64,000 nucleotides of DNA from the NCBI RefSeq assembly GCF_013694095.1, contig NZ_JACEFB010000005.1, positions 62,001-126,000 of the forward strand, read 5' to 3'. Within the stretch, counting starts at the first letter, position 1. Each line of letters opens with the position of its first letter. Positions 62,084 to 64,000 of this stretch are shown here, piece after piece. The notes under the pieces are model-generated. The model searched no databases. It was not told where the DNA came from and was given only the letters and a program-made list of their open reading frames with translations. The position numbers and the translations under genes were made by a program. The DNA comes from Thermogemmata fonticola. Lineage in GTDB: Bacteria; Planctomycetota; Planctomycetia; Gemmatales; Gemmataceae.

Positions 62084-63613
62084 GTGACAGGACCGCGCGT
62101 GTTGTTTGCCACGCCTGAAGTGGCCGGTTTTGCCAAAACCGGGGGATTGGCAGACGTATCCGCTTCCCTGCCTCGTGCCTTGGCGCAATTGGGGGCCGCC
62201 GTCGCCGTCGTCATGCCGTATTACAACGCGGTCCGCCGGAGTGGGCAACCGATCGAACGGACCCCATTCGTCCTCCCCGTGCCGTTGGGGGACCGCGTTC
62301 TAGCTTGCCGAGTGTACCGTTCCCTGCTCCCGCGCTCCTCAGTACCCATTTACTTCATCGAGCATTCCCCTTTTTTCGAACGGGATGATCCTCGCCTGGG
62401 CCGCGGGTTGTATCAGCAAGTCATGCTCGGCGGCTATCGTGCCGACTATCCCGACAACGCGGAACGCTTTATCTTTTTCAGCCGGGCGGTGTTGGAACTG
62501 GTACCCCACTTGGATTTCCGACCCGAAGTGATTCACGTCAATGATTGGCAAACGGCACTCGTGCCGGTGTTTCTGGCGGAAGCCTACCGTTCCCGGCCAG
62601 GGTACAACCATCTGCGCACCCTCCTCACCATCCATAATTTGGCTTATCAAGGCATTTTTGGCCGGGATGTTTTGCCCCTGACCGGACTGCCGGGTTGGCT
62701 ATTCAATCCCACGCAGTTGGAGTATCACGGCTTTTTCAACTTCCTGAAGGCGGGGATTATCTACGCTGACGCCATCAATACGGTCAGCCCCACCTATGCT
62801 CGCGAAATCCAGACGCCAGAATACGGTTACGGCTTGGAAGGTTTACTAGCCAGCGTGCAGCATAAACTGACGGGCATTGTGAACGGCTGCGATTACGAAC
62901 AATGGGACCCTGCCCATGATCCCCACATCGCCGCCACTTATACTCCGGACACTGTGGTAGAACGCAAACCGCTTTGCAAAGCAGACTTGCAACGCCGCTT
63001 CGACCTGCCGGTGATGGCGGACACCCCTGTCTTGGGAATGATCGCCCGGTTGGTCCACCAGAAGGGGATCGATCTGGTACTTAGCGCAGCACCGGGATTC
63101 CTCGACCTGGGCTGTCAAATCGTATTTTTGGGAGAAGGGGACCGCGAATACCACGACCAGCTTCAGGCGTTTCGTAGCCGACACCCCAACCGGGTGGGTT
63201 TGTACTTGGGATTTCACGAAGGTCTTGCGCATGTCATCGAGGCTGGGGCCGACTTGTTCCTCATGCCTAGCCGCTACGAACCCTGTGGTCTTAATCAGCT
63301 CTACAGCCTCAAGTATGGCACGCCGCCGGTGGTCCGGGTCACCGGAGGGTTAGCCGATACTGTCGTCAATGCCACGGAGGAAAATATCGCAGCCGGCACG
63401 GCGACTGGCTTCGCCTTTCACGACTACACGGCCAGTGCCCTCTACGAAACCGTTCGCTGGGCGTTGACACTTTATCATCATCGCCCTCATCACTTCCGGC
63501 AAATTATGCAGACCGCGATGCGGCAGGACTGGAGCTGGAATCGCAGCGCCCGGGAGTATGTCGCTTTGTACGACCGACTTTGCCAGACGGTTGCACGCTT
63601 GCAACACGGGTAA
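62084..63613 (+). CDS. glgA: Glycogen synthase
   Basis: A 509-residue GT5 glycosyltransferase that extends alpha-1,4-glucan from ADP-glucose. The conserved KTGGL is at residues 18-22 (AGFAKTGGLADVSASL). HVNDWQTALVPVFL, TVSPTYAREIQTPEYGYGLE and NGCDYEQWDP are typical, and PSRYEPCGLNQLYSL plus TGGLADTV form the catalytic/nucleotide region near the C-terminus. Start is GTG with a GGGGGGA box upstream. The ADP preference is inferred from family. No glgB, glgC or glgP lies in the window. Confidence 0.95.
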   Translation: MTGPRVLFATPEVAGFAKTGGLADVSASLPRALAQLGAAVAVVMPYYNAVRRSGQPIERTPFVLPVPLGDRVLACRVYRSLLPRSSVPIYFIEHSPFFERDDPRLGRGLYQQVMLGGYRADYPDNAERFIFFSRAVLELVPHLDFRPEVIHVNDWQTALVPVFLAEAYRSRPGYNHLRTLLTIHNLAYQGIFGRDVLPLTGLPGWLFNPTQLEYHGFFNFLKAGIIYADAINTVSPTYAREIQTPEYGYGLEGLLASVQHKLTGIVNGCDYEQWDPAHDPHIAATYTPDTVVERKPLCKADLQRRFDLPVMADTPVLGMIARLVHQKGIDLVLSAAPGFLDLGCQIVFLGEGDREYHDQLQAFRSRHPNRVGLYLGFHEGLAHVIEAGADLFLMPSRYEPCGLNQLYSLKYGTPPVVRVTGGLADTVVNATEENIAAGTATGFAFHDYTASALYETVRWALTLYHHRPHHFRQIMQTAMRQDWSWNRSAREYVALYDRLCQTVARLQHG

Positions 63614-63655
63614 CGCTACCCCGCGGACGCAACTGGCTGCCTGGGGGCACCACCA

Positions 63656-64000
63656 CTAGCGACCGTTCAGGGGCGGCACATCGCACACCAACGTCGCAAT
63701 GTGACGCACCGCTTCGTACTTCTTCCCGGCCCACTCGCCACTTCGTCGTTCGGTCACACGTGCTGCCACACAGTAGCGACCGCCTTCCTTGTAGATCGGG
63801 GTCAAGCCCTGGGTATCCGTCTTGACCGATGTGCTGCTGACTTCGCCCTTTTCCGCTTTTTCGGAGAGGTCTACGCTCACCTCCGCATCGGCCACTGTCT
63901 TACCCTGACGCCGCACCTGAAACCGCACCCCGCCATCGGCACGCAGCGGAACAATTTCCATCGGCAACGCCTCGCCCACCGCGTTGCCGGCTGCAAACGG
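63656..64000 (-). CDS. DUF4198-type protein, C-terminal part only (edge-truncated)
   Basis: The frame is open to the right edge of the window, so the N-terminus lies outside. The visible 115 residues include LPMEIVPLRADGGVRFQVRR and GKTVADAEVSVDLSEK, followed by KTDTQGLTPIYKEGGRYCV. This fits the C-terminal domain of DUF4198, a beta-sandwich family in exported proteins, some next to Ni/Co transport genes. Function unknown. It ends 43 bp past the glgA stop, converging on it. Confidence 0.75.
   Translation of the reverse strand, partial: PFAAGNAVGEALPMEIVPLRADGGVRFQVRRQGKTVADAEVSVDLSEKAEKGEVSSTSVKTDTQGLTPIYKEGGRYCVAARVTERRSGEWAGKKYEAVRHIATLVCDVPPLNGR

Overview
The window looks like a chromosomal segment of a GC-rich planctomycete, most likely of the Gemmata lineage. 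This is an inference from gene content. Markers are a prepilin-like DUF1559 protein with the C-terminal H...DG motif, an exported protein starting with the LEDRSVPA-type signal, a pentaheme PA14/cytochrome c protein, a giant Ser/Thr kinase with WD40 repeats, a WXXGXW-repeat protein, an ECF sigma/anti-sigma pair, and a sigma factor with extra N-terminal helix-turn-helix modules. LpxA indicates an outer-membrane (diderm) cell. No tRNA, rRNA, IS element, prophage or CRISPR array was found.

Layout. 1-6 kb: a DUF697 GTPase, then an ileS / inositol-monophosphatase-like pair on the minus strand. 6-8 kb: an AT-richer island with a secreted lectin-YaaW fusion gene and a decayed copy of its 3' end. 8-17.4 kb: recD2, an unknown protein, an orphan CoA-transferase beta subunit, a fatty-acid desaturase, a DUF1559 pseudopilin, a PQQ beta-propeller, a small zinc-ribbon protein and a peroxiredoxin. 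17.7-20.4 kb: a tightly coupled zinc-ribbon membrane protein / ECF sigma / anti-sigma / secreted coiled-coil operon. 20.5-25.2 kb: an RsmC-like methyltransferase, a shortened SecA-like ATPase and a LOG-family protein. 25.4-25.7 kb: a strongly structured candidate non-coding RNA on the minus strand ending in an intrinsic terminator. 26-38.6 kb: DUF2203, a TIGR04282-type glycosyltransferase, an M24 peptidase, the pentaheme cytochrome, a CNT nucleoside transporter and the WD40 kinase. 38.9-46.7 kb: lpxA and an information-processing cluster (rplY, pth, rpsF, ssb, rplI, dnaB) lacking rpsR. 46.7-57.4 kb: a subtilase, a response regulator with GAF domain, a PhyH dioxygenase, the WXXGXW protein, a BON protein, the LEDR-type exported repeat protein, a second Ser/Thr kinase and a His-rich lipoprotein candidate. 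57.5-64 kb: the large sigma factor, a 1.2 kb stretch with no supportable gene, a secreted unknown, glgA and a partial DUF4198 gene.

The best leads for something undescribed are the pseudoknot-capable RNA at 25432-25700, the lectin-YaaW fusion with its decayed neighbour, the SecA-like motor lacking its C-terminal translocation domains, the multi-HTH sigma factor, the long hairpin in the dnaB leader, and a recurrent class of 18-30 bp intergenic tandem duplications, two of which copy the end of an adjacent gene. None of these was tested by database search or folding software. Structural RNA claims rest on base pairing read by eye.
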